From Sthenelais limicola (Eukaryota; Annelida; Polychaeta; Phyllodocida; Sigalionidae): a DNA stretch of 64,000 nucleotides. The position numbers and the translations under genes are program-made. Numbering within the stretch: the first letter of the stretch is position 1; the number at the start of each line of letters is the position of its first letter. The notes under the pieces were generated by a model. It did not search any database. It saw nothing but the letters and a program-made list of their open reading frames with translations, and was not told the origin of the DNA. The stretch is from the NCBI GenBank assembly GCA_942159475.1, contig OW804098.1:4192383-4256382 (forward strand). The letters are read 5' to 3'. This document shows positions 23,734-35,192 of this stretch, piece by piece.

Positions 23734-25009
23734 GTACAAATAATGTAACCAACCTTTAGAGTAACGCACCTCAGTAGAACAATAGCCAGAAATATGTTCC
23801 CCGGACTCTATAATTAATTCAACATTAAATTTAATACTGACCCAGACCCCGTAGTTAAGGAACATATTGAAAGACCTGGATTTATATTCAGATGTATGGC
23901 TCCTATTTGTATAACACCCTTAGGTATAAATAAACAATTCTTTGTTTACAAAATGTTTAATTGAAATGGATTGATATACACATGTGTACGTAGAGTGAGT
24001 AGTGAGTCCAATGTCCCTATACACCCCCCCCCCCCCACCCCCCACCCCCCCTACTCCCCCACACTCAGGCTCCCACTACAGTAGGCACACGCGGCAGTGT
24101 TCGTAAACCTCCCCTTCCTCATCCCATCTCTGTGTTTTCACCATTATACTATGTTATATGAAGATGTGTCCAGTCTGTATATGGGATATTTGTAGAAATA
24201 TTGTAAATCAAATGTAGAAATAAGAAATGGTAAAGAAAGTAATTAAAGGTCAATACCTTGGAGTATACCATGGTTTAAAATATTCAGCAGTCTTAGATTA
24301 AAGGTAACATTAATTTGCGGGGTAAAATGGATATTATATTGTTAAGCCTGCCTAGTGGGTCACAAAGTTTTAAACGTACCATATCCTCGAATTCTATGAA
24401 GGGGAATGTATTGGTCATCGTCCTAATATGATTCTTGGGTGAGTGTTAGGAAATAATAATAATTATGAGAATATAATCATCACTTCTTTTCAATTTGTTA
24501 ACTTAATTTATTTCATTTAGGGCAAAATGGAAGAACTATATAGTAGAAGTCTTCTACTATTTAGTTCTTCCATTTTTCCAGTATGTGTTTATTGCTATGA
24601 TCTGCATTAAGCAGTCAAGTAGTAAAACTTTGTCCCTAAAGACTTCAAGGTCGACCTTATGAACCCTTATCACTTCCCTCTTATCACCTCATGACTACAT
24701 AGGCCTACCATCTTCACATCACAATACTATATTATTATGGAGAATTATAGCAGACAGAATGTTGTCAGTTGACACTATATTGCCTCACATCACAACACTA
24801 CGTTATTATTATAGAGAATTATAGCAGACAGAATGTTGTCAATTGTTCTAGACATCCCATGTTTTACGCTATATTGGTTGAAGTGACACTAACACTAGGT
24901 ATAAGGTGGGCACCTGATACAGGGCACATGCCGGGGAATCACTCTGTTGGAATTAAGGTATTTAAACCTTACAGAAGAACCACTAAATCCACATGTAACT
25001 AAATACGGG
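23734..25009. other. Unique sequence with small repeats
   Basis: Poly-C at 24025-24057. A near-perfect 26-bp stem hairpin at 24524-24576. A 65-bp direct duplication (GAGAATTATAGCAGACAGAA) at about 24711 and 24782. No gene seen. Confidence 0.5.
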
Positions 25010-25125
25010 TCAGACCGTCAGCATATGTACCATCGTTCGCTCTACACAAGCAGTAAATTCTGCTAAATTAGGCTCAAAATTGCTGAATGTAACGTTTATT
25101 TAAGTATATTTGTAATAGGTTTATT
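25010..25125 (+). mobile_element. MITE-A copy 13, degraded
   Basis: GGGTCAGACCGTCAGCATAT and AATTCTGCTAAATTAGGCTC remain; the right half is lost. Confidence 0.6.
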
Positions 25126-25983
25126 TAATTATATGTTTACGATGTGTATCTAAGAATGTGTTGCATTGCCTACATACAAACGATGTATACAGTAATGATG
25201 AACGGTATTATTTTATTTTCTTAAAACCAGAGTAATTTGTGGTAACCCGCACCCCCCCCCCCCCCCCCTCCCACCACACACACACAGACTTCACCACTCC
25301 CCCAAATCATATATTCAAATTAGTTTTATGTCTGGCTTTTTAAACTTTGATCCGTAAGGTACTATGGGACTTTTATGTTAAAATTTCCCAAAGTTTAAGA
25401 TAATTGCACCATAAAATGTGTAACAAACACGAAAATTGATCAATATATTTCAGATACAAATCGTGTGGGAATTTAATTGAATTTAAAATTTCTTTATTTG
25501 CCAATATTACTTATGGGTCGATGGACTAAAAACAGTCAGTAGAATAAACCTAAAGTCGTTGATTAAGATACAAAAATAAAATCTGGTTAATATAAAACAA
25601 ATGATTCAGTTTAATAGATCTTTGACTAACTAATTCTAAAACAAAACCTCTGTTTAGTACTTCATGATCTGGTAATAATGAGTGGGTCAAGTCAGGGTCA
25701 AGTGGGGTCAAGTCGGGGTCATGTATATATGTGTAAAGCCGCTAAGTCAGATTAGAGATTAGCATGGGGTACATGGGTACATGGGTAGCGGGTTAGGAAC
25801 CCTTACAGTTGCTCCCTCTGCTACCACACAGCCATTTCTAGGTGAGATTATATAGATCGCACGGAGTGGCTTATATAAAGTAACCCCCATAACCCGCTGT
25901 ATATCCTACACTGAGTGACTTGGTAAGTCACCTTCTGTAATACCAAAAGGCTTGGTACAATGTCTATATATATATCATATAAT
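25126..25983. other. Unique sequence, no gene recognised
   Basis: Poly-C at 25252-25269 and (GGTCAAGTCGG) repeats near 25690; otherwise nothing seen. Confidence 0.5.
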
Positions 25984-26394
25984 ATGTGATGTGTTTCAGG
26001 AAAATGAGTCACAAGTCGCAAAAATTAGATTTTGTGATATTATCATATTTGAAAAGATGAGACCAAGGGGATTCCAATTAATGCAAACATTAAGGGCATC
26101 TAATACGTATTTCTATATCTTAAGTTTGATATTTTCATTTCTGAAAAAAAAGTTTCAATATTTTTAGGTGGACAATTACTATTAAAGTAGCTAAATATAC
26201 TCTATGGGATGACCCTATAAATGTATGACAATATTTGATACACTGTCTTGCATTTTGGTACATGTATTCATACTTCATCCAGTGTTAGTCACACCAAAAA
26301 TGACAACATTCCTACAAAGAGATTTGGGGAATATATCACTTTGAAAAATATCAATTTTGCGACTTATGACTCATTTTCTTGAAACACATCACAT
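25984..26394 (-). mobile_element. MITE-B copy 9, complete
   Basis: GTGATGTGTTTCAGGAAAAT at left and ATTTTCTTGAAACACATCAC at right; about 410 bp, the compact form of the family. Confidence 0.88.
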
Positions 26395-26800
26395 ATTCTA
26401 TTACTCATTTTATAAGCATAATGGTTGTATAAAAGCCATTATAAGTACTGTAAATTACCCACCCCTTAGCTTCCCTAAAACTCCCTACACTCTAAAAACT
26501 GTGTAAGGGCAGCGTCTTCAGTTGATACAGAAAATTAGACACTAACGTTTTCCTTGTGTATCAACAATGGCGTCCTCATGAGACGTTAGACGCATTTTGA
26601 GACGTTCTGCCCATACATTTAAACAGCAGAACTATTTGGAGATGCTAAACATCACATCAGTATATGCTAAACATCACACCTGTCGACCCTAAACGTCACA
26701 CAGTAAACATCACACATGTGACGTTTAGCGTTTTTGGAAGACGGTAAAAGACATGAGATGCTTAACAATGCCTCAAAACGATGCTTAACGATGCTTAACG

Positions 26801-27500
26801 ATGCTTAACGATGCCTCAAAGACTCAATACATTAAGTTCAATATAGGCAGGAAAATGCAAAATAAAAATGTCTCCCATAGTCTCCTGCTGGGAAAAGAGA
26901 CCCTAACCCAGGTCAGCCAATACAAATATCTAGGACTAATAATCAACGAAAGACTATCATTTAATGACCAACTAACTAATGTAATCAACAAAGTTAAGTG
27001 GAAAGTTAATTCATTGAGGAAATCAAGCTATATCTTAAACAAGAAAAATAAAACTGACATAGTCAAAATGCTGATTGTACCAGTGATCGAAACAGGTGAT
27101 ATCTTCTATCAAACAGCTTGTAAAAAACTCCCGAAGAGATTACATACTCTCCTGAACTCTGCAATTAGATATATGTATATACAAATTGCAAAAGAGAGAA
27201 AATGTTGATGAAAAATATGTTGAACTAAAGATCCTAAAAAACGATAGAAGATCAAATCTACACACACTTGAGGCTGCCTTCTATCTTGCTCAATCTAGAG
27301 AAAATCTAGATTTGAGACAATTATCGACAAGAAGTCATGCCCAAAACAGGAAAAATTTTAAACTCAAAATTCCAAAAACCACCTTCTATGAAAACTGCTT
27401 TTTATACAAAGTCCAGTCGATGTGGAATGAATTACCGACCATTGCCCATGAGGCAACCTCAAGAAAAGAACTGAGAAAACATATAGAAAATGTAATATAA
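26801..27500 (+). pseudogene. Non-LTR reverse transcriptase, thumb and C-terminus, frameshifted
   Basis: The first frame (to 27208) reads LNDASKTQYIKF, then SQYKYLGLIINERLSFNDQL, then KVNSLRKSSYILNKKNK. The KTQYIKF and YLGLIIN motifs are the palm-end and motif-E region of jockey/CR1-type LINE RTs. Near 27190-27205 the frame shifts; the second frame continues (YVELKILKNDRRSNLHTLEA, then FLYKVQSMWNELPTIAHEAT) to the stop at 27498-27500. The catalytic FADD region is absent because of 5' truncation, so the copy is dead. Confidence 0.85.
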
Positions 27501-27738
27501 AAATTGGGATGGATTAATCCTAAATCAAACAGAAAAAGAATTTATTATTACCAAACGGTACCATCTCAAGCCAAACGAATCTCTAACATATCGGGGATCT
27601 CTATACCTAAGTAATTAGTGTTCTTTTTATCCTTAATTATCTAATTTACTTAAACTCTTATTCGTTAACTTATATTTCACTTCAAAATTCATACTCTGCC
27701 TTGAGCGAGATGCTAACGTCTGGGAGAACTGGATTTAA

Positions 27739-28365
27739 AGTGTCAGTAAACCCCCAAATATTATGAGCAATTCCATTTCCTTGCTATTATTGAAATGTAA
27801 CCACCCCGGTTTTACTTAATTCAAGTTATTATTTAGTGAGTTTTACCCATTTAAAGGAGTAAAAACGTAGTTCCACAGTTTAACACTCCATTCAAGGCAC
27901 CACTGTTTGCCTACATCATAAAGGTGCACCAATCTTGAAATGTACATGCAATGAACATAACAAACAACTCTCATAATTGCTGCTAGAAAGAAGGAGTGTG
28001 GGGTGGGAGGAAGGTGTTTGATCAATGCAGTTGTGCAGACCAAAACAACATTGTGTTACATATAGTTCTCTGATCAAAACAATGGCTGAAAGCAGTGACA
28101 GTGAACTGTTTCAATTGCTGGGATATTGGGGGGAAAGGTAGGGATATTATGTTCATTTCTGGCGCAGCTTTATGATGTCACACAGCACTCTCAGTGCCCT
28201 CTTGTGCTAAACAGACCTTTTCAACTTAGCTTTCCCAATTCGTGCCTGTAAGTGACTATAAGTTAGACATAAATGGAAGTAAAAATATTCAGACTTGGGT
28301 GTTGTATTTATGGCTCCATGAAGTTTGTTGTCCTAAAAGTGACCGGGAACCCGTTGACTGACCCT
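27739..28365. mobile_element. pB-2: TTAA-flanked element nested in the LINE 3'UTR
   Basis: TTAA at 27735-27738 and 28366-28369. Ends AGTGTCAGTAAAC and (inverted) AGGGTCAGTCAAC differ at two positions in 13. 627 bp, no transposase frame. LINE-type sequence resumes at 28370 and runs to the tail. Confidence 0.65.
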
Positions 28366-28592
28366 TTAACCTAGATGACTGTATACCAATTTGTCTATTT
28401 GTCTATTTGTCTATGTCCATTATTGTCATTCATGTAATATGTGAGTTCGATAAATAAAGTAGTATCTTATCTTATCTTATCTTAACGTCTCACCAAAACA
28501 ACGTATTAAAAGTGGGGACAAGAAAAACGTCTTGTTTTGTGTATCATGGTAAGACGTTTGACTTTACAGTGTAGTGTGCCCCAAACTAGCTA

Positions 28593-28973
28593 TAGTCTGT
28601 CCGAAAAGTAGTTGACACGTGATTCCTTAGTCCCTTTAAGGGGAGGGAAAAGGGGAGATTTTGTATTTCTATTTATGACAAGGACCTGTCATTAGTGTCC
28701 ACCCTTTGCCCAGGGAGTCGCTCATTGCAATCAACCATGGGTAAACAGGGCCAATATAACCAGCTCTTCCTTCCTTTTGAGCAAAACAACAGCTGCTGAG
28801 GAGGCAGCGCAATACAATACAGCTGTATATTTGGCCATGGTCAGTCGCAAACGGCCATGGTTGGTCGCAAACGGTGATTCAGGGGGCAAAAGTTTGAAGT
28901 TAAAAATCCCCCACTTTTCCCTCCCCTTAAAGGGACTAAGGAATCACGTGTCAACTACTTTTCGGACAGACTA
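28593..28973. mobile_element. Tc1/mariner-like MITE with ~70-bp inverted repeats
   Basis: TA at both sides. Ends TAGTCTGTCCGAAAAGTAGT and its exact complement, continuing through GACACGTGATTCCTTAGTCC to the GGGAGGGAAAAG region. 381 bp. TA flanks and long TIRs suit the Tc1/mariner superfamily. No transposase. Confidence 0.88.
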
Positions 28974-29287
28974 TAGTCACCCACAATTAGTACTGCATGC
29001 ACAAGAAGACCTCTATCTGATGTGTACCACTGACCTTGTAATCACTTGTCAATGACAGATAAATAATAAATTATTATTATTATCAAAATTATTTCTACAA
29101 TCAAATTCTTTCCTGAGGCATGTGCCCCTGTAGTAAGTCTACCAAGCAGGCCAAAAGGGCTGGTTAATAGATAAACCCTGAAACAAAAATTACTATAAAT
29201 TTAAGGTGTTTTGTACAATTCCTAACTCCTAATTTATTCAATTTCTAGATTTCTCTAGATGTTTTTGGCTACAGCCTGTTTATCATT
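28974..29287. other. Unique sequence
   Basis: No gene or repeat recognised, apart from a short (TTA)n run near 29070. Confidence 0.5.
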
Positions 29288-29576
29288 TAGTCTAGGATTA
29301 GAACATCACAGATCAGATAAGAATGTTATGTCATTGATTGGACGCCTACTGCGCTAATGGCTTTCCTGGCCCTGGAGTAAGCGTCCTAGCGGGATTATAA
29401 TGACATTTTGCGGTTTGGGTCGAGGCTTTCACTCAGTTTGGAGGGAATCTCTAAACTCTGAGCATAGACTGGTGAAGCTTTCACTCAGTTTGGAGGGAAT
29501 CTCTAAACTCTGAGCCTAGACTGGTGAGGCTTTCCCTCAGTTTGGAGGGAGTCTCTAAACTCTTGAGCCCAAACTG
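29288..29576 (-). mobile_element. MITE-C copy 2 with amplified right end
   Basis: The body matches the other copies (CCTACTGCGCTAATGG, GGGATTATAATGACATTTTG). The terminal segment GGCTTTCACTCAGTTTGGAG through TCTGAGCCTAGACTG is repeated three times with a 52-53-bp period (29422-29576). Confidence 0.8.
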
Positions 29577-29731
29577 ATGGAACATTTCAAAATACGCATA
29601 ACCCCAATAGTGGTTATTTCCATGCATTGTCAGATATACGGTCAATTATGCCAATTATATGGGTTGTATGTAAGCTGAACCAATCATACTTGTATGAGAG
29701 TTATAAATAAAAAACAAACAAAACAAACATG

Positions 29732-29965
29732 GGTCAGATCGTCAGAAAATGTACAATTCGCCTTTATTAATCCTCTCAAATAACCCTCATTTAAGACAAA
29801 AATATGGTTCAAAATACGGTTTAACATAACAGAACTGATATCTTAAACCAACACAATACCAAATATACTCAGATATAACCGATATTCATCATTTCCCAGC
29901 CTAATTTAACAGAATTTACTAAATGTGTAGAGCTGCCAATTGTACATTTTCTAACCCTGACCCAC
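29732..29965 (-). mobile_element. MITE-A copy 14
   Basis: Reverse; right TIR partly deleted (TTTTCTAACCCTGACCC). Confidence 0.82.
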
Positions 29966-30017
29966 AAATATATCGCCTGGAAATGTACAATTCTTCCAGC
30001 ATGAATTAGGTATATAA

Positions 30018-30258
30018 TGGGTCAGATTTTCAAAAAAATATACAATTGACACCTATATCTATTTAATAATTTCTGCTAAATTCTGCTAAAGAAATGATAC
30101 ATTTTGGGTATATCTGAGTATATTTGGTATCGCATTGATTTAAAGTGTCAGTTCTGTTATGTTAAACAGCATTTTAAAGCTCATTTTTGTCTTAAATGTG
30201 GGTTATTGGAGAGGATTGGTGAAGGCGTATTGTACATTTTCACAAAATCTGTCCCCTA
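30018..30258 (+). mobile_element. MITE-A copy 15
   Basis: Subfamily 1; right end degraded (TTTTCACAAAATCTGTCCCC). Confidence 0.82.
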
Positions 30259-30304
30259 TGATGTTGTTTTGAGTTTCCGAACGCAACCAATGTGATGGGT
30301 CCAT

Positions 30305-30940
30305 CGCCTGTGGTGGTGGTGGTGGTGGTAGTGGTGGTGGGGGGGGGGGGGTAGGAGGATATGAGTAGAAAGTACTCGTACACCGCCTCAGTAGTGAAGA
30401 GAGAGATAGGCCATACTACACGAGTGTGGAGGCAGAGGAAGAGAAGGAGGAGGAGGAGGAGGGGCTATAGTAGTAGTAGTTGGTGCAGCTCCGTGTTGGA
30501 TAGACCTACCTATACTATACCACCACCCTCACACTATACACCCACAGGTGAGAGAGAGAGAGGGTGGAGGAGGAGGGAGAGAATCCCACACTTTATACAC
30601 AAACTTACCCTGGGACCTGGGATGAGTGGATTGGAGCAGGAGGAGGAGGATGTGGTGGTGCCAAAGCACGGATTATTTCTGATTCCTGGAGAATTATTGT
30701 GTGTATTTGTGCCTATATCTGGTGGATTATTATAACAACAAGGATTTACTTATATATATATCATACAGTTAGAGGTGGACTGACTCAGTGGTGGCGAGAG
30801 GCAGAGAGTGGAGAGTGGAGAGTGGAGAGGGTGTTTTGCCTTCTGTCAAGTTTTGGATTTACCGCTTGTTGTGGTGGAGGAGGAGGAGATTGTAGCAGGG
30901 TAAATATATACTGTGTGTACTACATCAACACGGATGTGTG
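30305..30940. other. Low-complexity G/GGT and GGA-rich stretch
   Basis: (GGT)n, poly-G and (GGA)n with short unique pieces. CCCACAG-GTGAGAG at 30541-30554 looks like a splice donor, so an untranslated first exon cannot be excluded. The open frames here are Arg/Gly/Glu-rich and unconvincing. Confidence 0.35.
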
Positions 30941-30941
30941 T

Positions 30942-32329
30942 ATGGTAATATGTGTATGTATTACATATACATGTATGTATGTATGTATGTATGTATGTAT
31001 GTTTACATGTATTTATGTATGTATGTGTGTATGTATGTATGTATGTAGGTATGTGTGTATGTATGTATGTAGGTATGTAGGGATGTATGTATGTATGTAG
31101 GGATGTATGTATGTATGTATACATGTATGTATCTTATATGTATGTATTACATATACACGTATGCATGTATGTATTGTGTGTATACATGTATATATCATAT
31201 GTGTATGTATTATAGTTATACATGTATACATGTGTTTATGTGTGAAGTATATGTGTGTATTAATGTGTATATTATATAATATATATGTGTGTATGCATGT
31301 ATTATATCTGTGTGTATTATACATGTATGTGTGTATTATTATATAATATATGTATGTGTGTATGTATACATGTATGTATCATATGTGTATGTATTATAAT
31401 TATACATGTATACATGTTATATATATGTGTGTATGCATGTATTATATATATATGTGTATGTATGAATTATTTTATATTTATGTTTGTATGTATGTACTAT
31501 ATGTATGTGTATTATATATGTATGTGTGTATTATATTTTATATTTATATTTGAATGTACGTACTTATATGTAAACGTGTCTGTATTATATAGTATGTATG
31601 TGTGTATGTTATATAATGTTATGTAGTATGATAATGAGTGGATATGCGTGAATGAATGTGTTATGTTTGTGCCTATGTATGCATGCATGTATTGTATATG
31701 TATGTATGGGTACATGGGTCAGATATTCAGAAAGGGTACAATTAGCAACTGTACATATTTAGGATATTCTGCAAAAATAGGCTTCAATTTGGTCAATACT
31801 TGGTAAATTCAAGAATGTTCAGCATTGCGATGATTCTAGCACTCATTTTGGTTAGGTTGAACTGTATTTGAACTTTATTTCCGTCTAAAATATGGGTTAT
31901 TTGAGAAAATTGGCGAAGTTGAATTGTAGATTTTCTGAAAATCTGACCCATATGTGTGTATATTGTATGTATGTATACATATATATGTGTGTGTATATGG
32001 GTATGTATGTATGTATGTATGTATACTGTATGTAGGTATGTATGTATCTAGGTATGTATGTAGGTATGTATGTCACCAGTTATCTCCTCCCATCTATTCA
32101 GGGCAAATATAGATTCATATTCCATCAATTAATCACCATTGACAGTAACAAGGCTGGACACATGCAGGTGTTATTGTTTATGAATAACCACAGGCAGAGG
32201 CCGGCTACTGTAGCAGTATATACATTATATTTTATTGTATTTGAATGCTGGCTCAAACATCTATTATGTAATTATATAATGATAAGAACTTCAGGAAATA
32301 ATTAATATCCTATTATCGTGATTTGTTTA
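30942..32329. repeat. TATG-rich segment, duplication unit 1
   Basis: (TATG)n/(TGTA)n microsatellite from 30955 to 31710, then MITE-A copy 16, a second TATG block, and about 250 unique bases ending TATCGTGATTTG. The same order recurs at 32881-33994. Confidence 0.88.
31714..31951 (+). mobile_element. MITE-A copy 16
   Basis: Subfamily 2; left TIR mutated (GATATTCAGAAAGGGTACAA), a mutation shared with copy 18. Confidence 0.88.
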
Positions 32330-32339
32330 TACCAATTGT

Positions 32340-32669
32340 CATGTGTTTCAAGAAAATGAGTCATAAGTCGCAAAATTGATATTTTTCAAAGTGATATATT
32401 CCCAGAATCTCTTTGTAGGAATGTTCTCATTTTTGGTGTGACTAACGCTGGATTAAGTATGAATACATGTACCAAAATGCAAGACACTGTATCAAATATT
32501 ATCATGCATTCAGAAATAAAAATATCAAACTTAAAATATATAAATACTTATTAGATGCCCTTAATGTTTATATTCATTGGAATCCCCTTGGTCTCATCTT
32601 TTCAAATATGATAATATCACAAAATCCAATTTTTGCGACTTATGACTCATTTTCCTGAAACACATCACA
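32340..32669 (+). mobile_element. MITE-B copy 10
   Basis: ATGTGTTTCAAGAAAATGAG ... CTCATTTTCCTGAAACACAT; a short form (330 bp). Confidence 0.85.
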
Positions 32670-32687
32670 ATTAGTGTAGCAGTATTA

Positions 32688-32879
32688 TATGGGTCAAATT
32701 TTCTGAAAATGTACAATTCGCCTATATCAATCCCCTCAAATAACCCAGATTTAAGATGAAAATCAGATTCAAATTACAGTTCAACATAAGCAGACAGATT
32801 TATTGAATGAATACAATACAAAATATACTCAGATATACTTAGTATTCATCATTTTTCACTCTAATTTAGCAGAATTTGA
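32688..32879 (-). mobile_element. MITE-A copy 17, cut at the duplication boundary
   Basis: Left TIR GGGTCAAATTTTCTGAAAAT. The sequence switches to the TATG segment after TTAGCAGAATTTGAG, exactly where duplication unit 2 begins. Confidence 0.82.
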
Positions 32880-32880
32880 G

Positions 32881-33994
32881 TATGGTAATATGTGTATGTA
32901 TTACATATACACGTATGTATGTATGTATATTATGTGTGTATTATAGTTATACATGTATACATGTGTTTATGTGTGAAGTATATGTGTGTATTAATGTGTA
33001 TTATATAATATATATGTGTGTATGCATGTATTATATCTGTGTGTAGTATACATGTATGTGTGTATTATTATATAATATATGTATGTGTGCATGTATACAT
33101 GTATGTATCATATGTGTGTGTATTATAGTTATACATGTATACATGTATGTATATGTGTGTATGCATGTATTATATATATGTGTATGTATGAATTATATTT
33201 TATATTTATATTTGAATGTACGTACTTATATGTAAACGTGTCTACATTATATAGTATGTATGTGTGTATGTTATATAATGTTATGTAATATGATAATGAG
33301 TGGATATGCCTGAATGAATGTGTTATGTTTGTGCCTATGTATGCATGTATGTATTGTATATATGTATGTATGGGTACATGGGTCAGATATTCAGAAAGGG
33401 TACAATTAGCAACTGTACATATATAGTATATTCTGCAAAAATAGGCTTCAATTTGGTCAATACTTGGTAAATTCAAGAATGTTCAGCATTGCAATGATTC
33501 TAGCACTCATTTTGGTTAGGTTGAACTGTATTTGAACTTTATTTCCGTCTAAAATTTGGGTTATTTGAGAAAATTGGCGAAGTTGAATTGTAGATTTTCT
33601 GAAAATCTGACACATATGTGTGTATATTGTATGTATGTATACATATATATGTGTGTGTATATGGGTATGTATGTATGTATGTATGTATGTATAATGTATG
33701 TAGGTATGTATGTATCTAGGTATGTATGTAGGTATGTATGTCACCTGTTATCTCCTCCCATCTATTCAGGGCAAATATAGATTCATATTCCATCAATTAA
33801 TCACCATTGACAGTAACAAGGCTACACACATGCAGGTGTTATGGTTTATGAATAACCACAGGCAGAGGCCGGCTACTGTAGCGGTATATACATTATATTT
33901 TATTGTATTTGAATGCTGACTAAATCATCTATAATGTAATTATATAATGATAAGAACTAAGGGAAATAATTAATATCCTATGTTATCGTGATTT
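32881..33994. repeat. TATG-rich segment, duplication unit 2
   Basis: A copy of 30942-32329 shortened by about 270 bases, mainly within TATG runs. The unique part (CACCTGTTATCTCCTCCCAT ... GGCAGAGGCCGGCTACTGTA) is nearly identical to unit 1. Confidence 0.88.
33377..33615 (+). mobile_element. MITE-A copy 18
   Basis: Subfamily 2; sister of copy 16 within the duplicated segment. Confidence 0.88.
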
Positions 33995-34394
33995 GTGATG
34001 TGTTCCAGGAAAATAAGGCATAAGTCGCAAAAAATAGATTTTGAGATACCATTATATTTGAAACGACGAGATCAAGCCGATTCCAATGATAGTAAACTGT
34101 CTAATAAAATAATAAGTATTTCTATATTTTAAGTTTGATATTTTCCTTTTTGAATAAAAAAGTTTCCAATATTTCTGGGGCTCATTAAACAGTCAAGTAC
34201 ATAAAATTAATGTAGTCCATATGAGGACATTTAAAACGAAAGGATATATTACATAGGTTGTCTTGAAATTTGATACATCGATTGACAGAACTACAAGTGA
34301 CACACTCTCTAAAAATCAGAAGATTCCAATAATGTGATCAAAAAATAATATCAATTTTGCGACTTGTGACTCATTTTCATGAAACACATCACAT
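33995..34394 (-). mobile_element. MITE-B copy 11, complete
   Basis: GTGATGTGTTCCAGGAAAAT and ATTTTCATGAAACACATCAC. Confidence 0.88.
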
Positions 34395-34400
34395 ATATAT

Positions 34401-34680
34401 GCTGTGTTACAACGGAATAAGTCATAAGTTACAAATAATGCATTGTGAGATATTATTATATTTCAGAATATGAGATCAAGTAGATTCCTATGTTAGTAAA
34501 CATTAGGACATCTAAGAACTGTTTTTAACATTTATGTTTTAAAAAATGTTTTCAATATTTATGTTTTTAAAAAATGTTTTCAATATACATGGGCAATTAC
34601 CAGTAAATAGCTATATAGGCCTATACACCATAGGATGATCCTGAAAACGCTGTAAAACGAATAAAAACCTGTTTACAAAA
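34401..34680 (-). mobile_element. MITE-B copy 12, right end lost
   Basis: GCTGTGTTACAACGGAATAA, the TATTATTATATTTCAGAATA box and the CATAGGATGATCCTGAAAAC box. Confidence 0.65.
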
Positions 34681-34781
34681 ATGAATTTAAAATATACTTA
34701 CTAAAGATAGCTTCCCCCCTTTAATTGTTATGAATCCTATATTTGGGGAAGGTGACGGGGGACGTAGATCCCCTGATATTA

Positions 34782-35187
34782 GGGAGATTTAGCAACCATA
34801 ACGCTAACGCTAACACTAACACTAACGTATGTTTTATGAGCAATACGTCATGACTAGGTGTGCTATTCTTAGCATGCCTACCTGAGATACGGACGTCAAT
34901 TATGCTAAGAGGTGTGTCAATACGTTCCCAACGTATGTCTATTTCACGCTAAAATAATGGTCAATTGTAATTTCATTTTCATGTACAAATAAGCGTAGGT
35001 GTTTTTCTTTGTATTCAGGTGTAACACACTACTCACCTTCATGAAATTATGTGTTTTTTTGCCCTCTGAAAACACCTCTCCACCTCTAAAACTGATTTAT
35101 CCTGCCATTACGTATGGGCCACCCTATCGTGAGAAACTAGCATTTGCGTTAGCGTTGTGCTGTTGCGTTGTGCTTGTTAAATCTCCC
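34782..35187. mobile_element. TIR element with TATTA target duplication
   Basis: Ends GGGAGATTTAGCAACCATAA and (inverted) GGGAGATTTAACAAGCACAA. TATTA flanks both sides (34777-34781 and 35188-35192). Subterminal AACGCTAACGC-type words recur at both ends. 406 bp, no transposase; superfamily not assigned. Confidence 0.7.
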
Positions 35188-35192
35188 TATTA

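Larger units (their letters stand above)
26795..28494 (+). mobile_element. 5'-truncated LINE with TCTTA tail
   Basis: Coding remnant 26801-27500, 3'UTR, AAATAAAG at 28452-28459 and a (TATCT)n tail at 28463-28493. The UTR is interrupted by pB-2 (27739-28365). Its 5' boundary carries three tandem CGATGCTTAA decamers (26780-26810). A second bare (TCTTA)n tail at 36261-36286 may mark another copy. Confidence 0.8.

Noticed and set aside
30361..30735. Possible protein MSRKYSYTASVV... on the plus strand
   Set aside because: Crosses (GGA)n and GAGAGG stretches and overlaps another frame of equal length; at most an untranslated exon.
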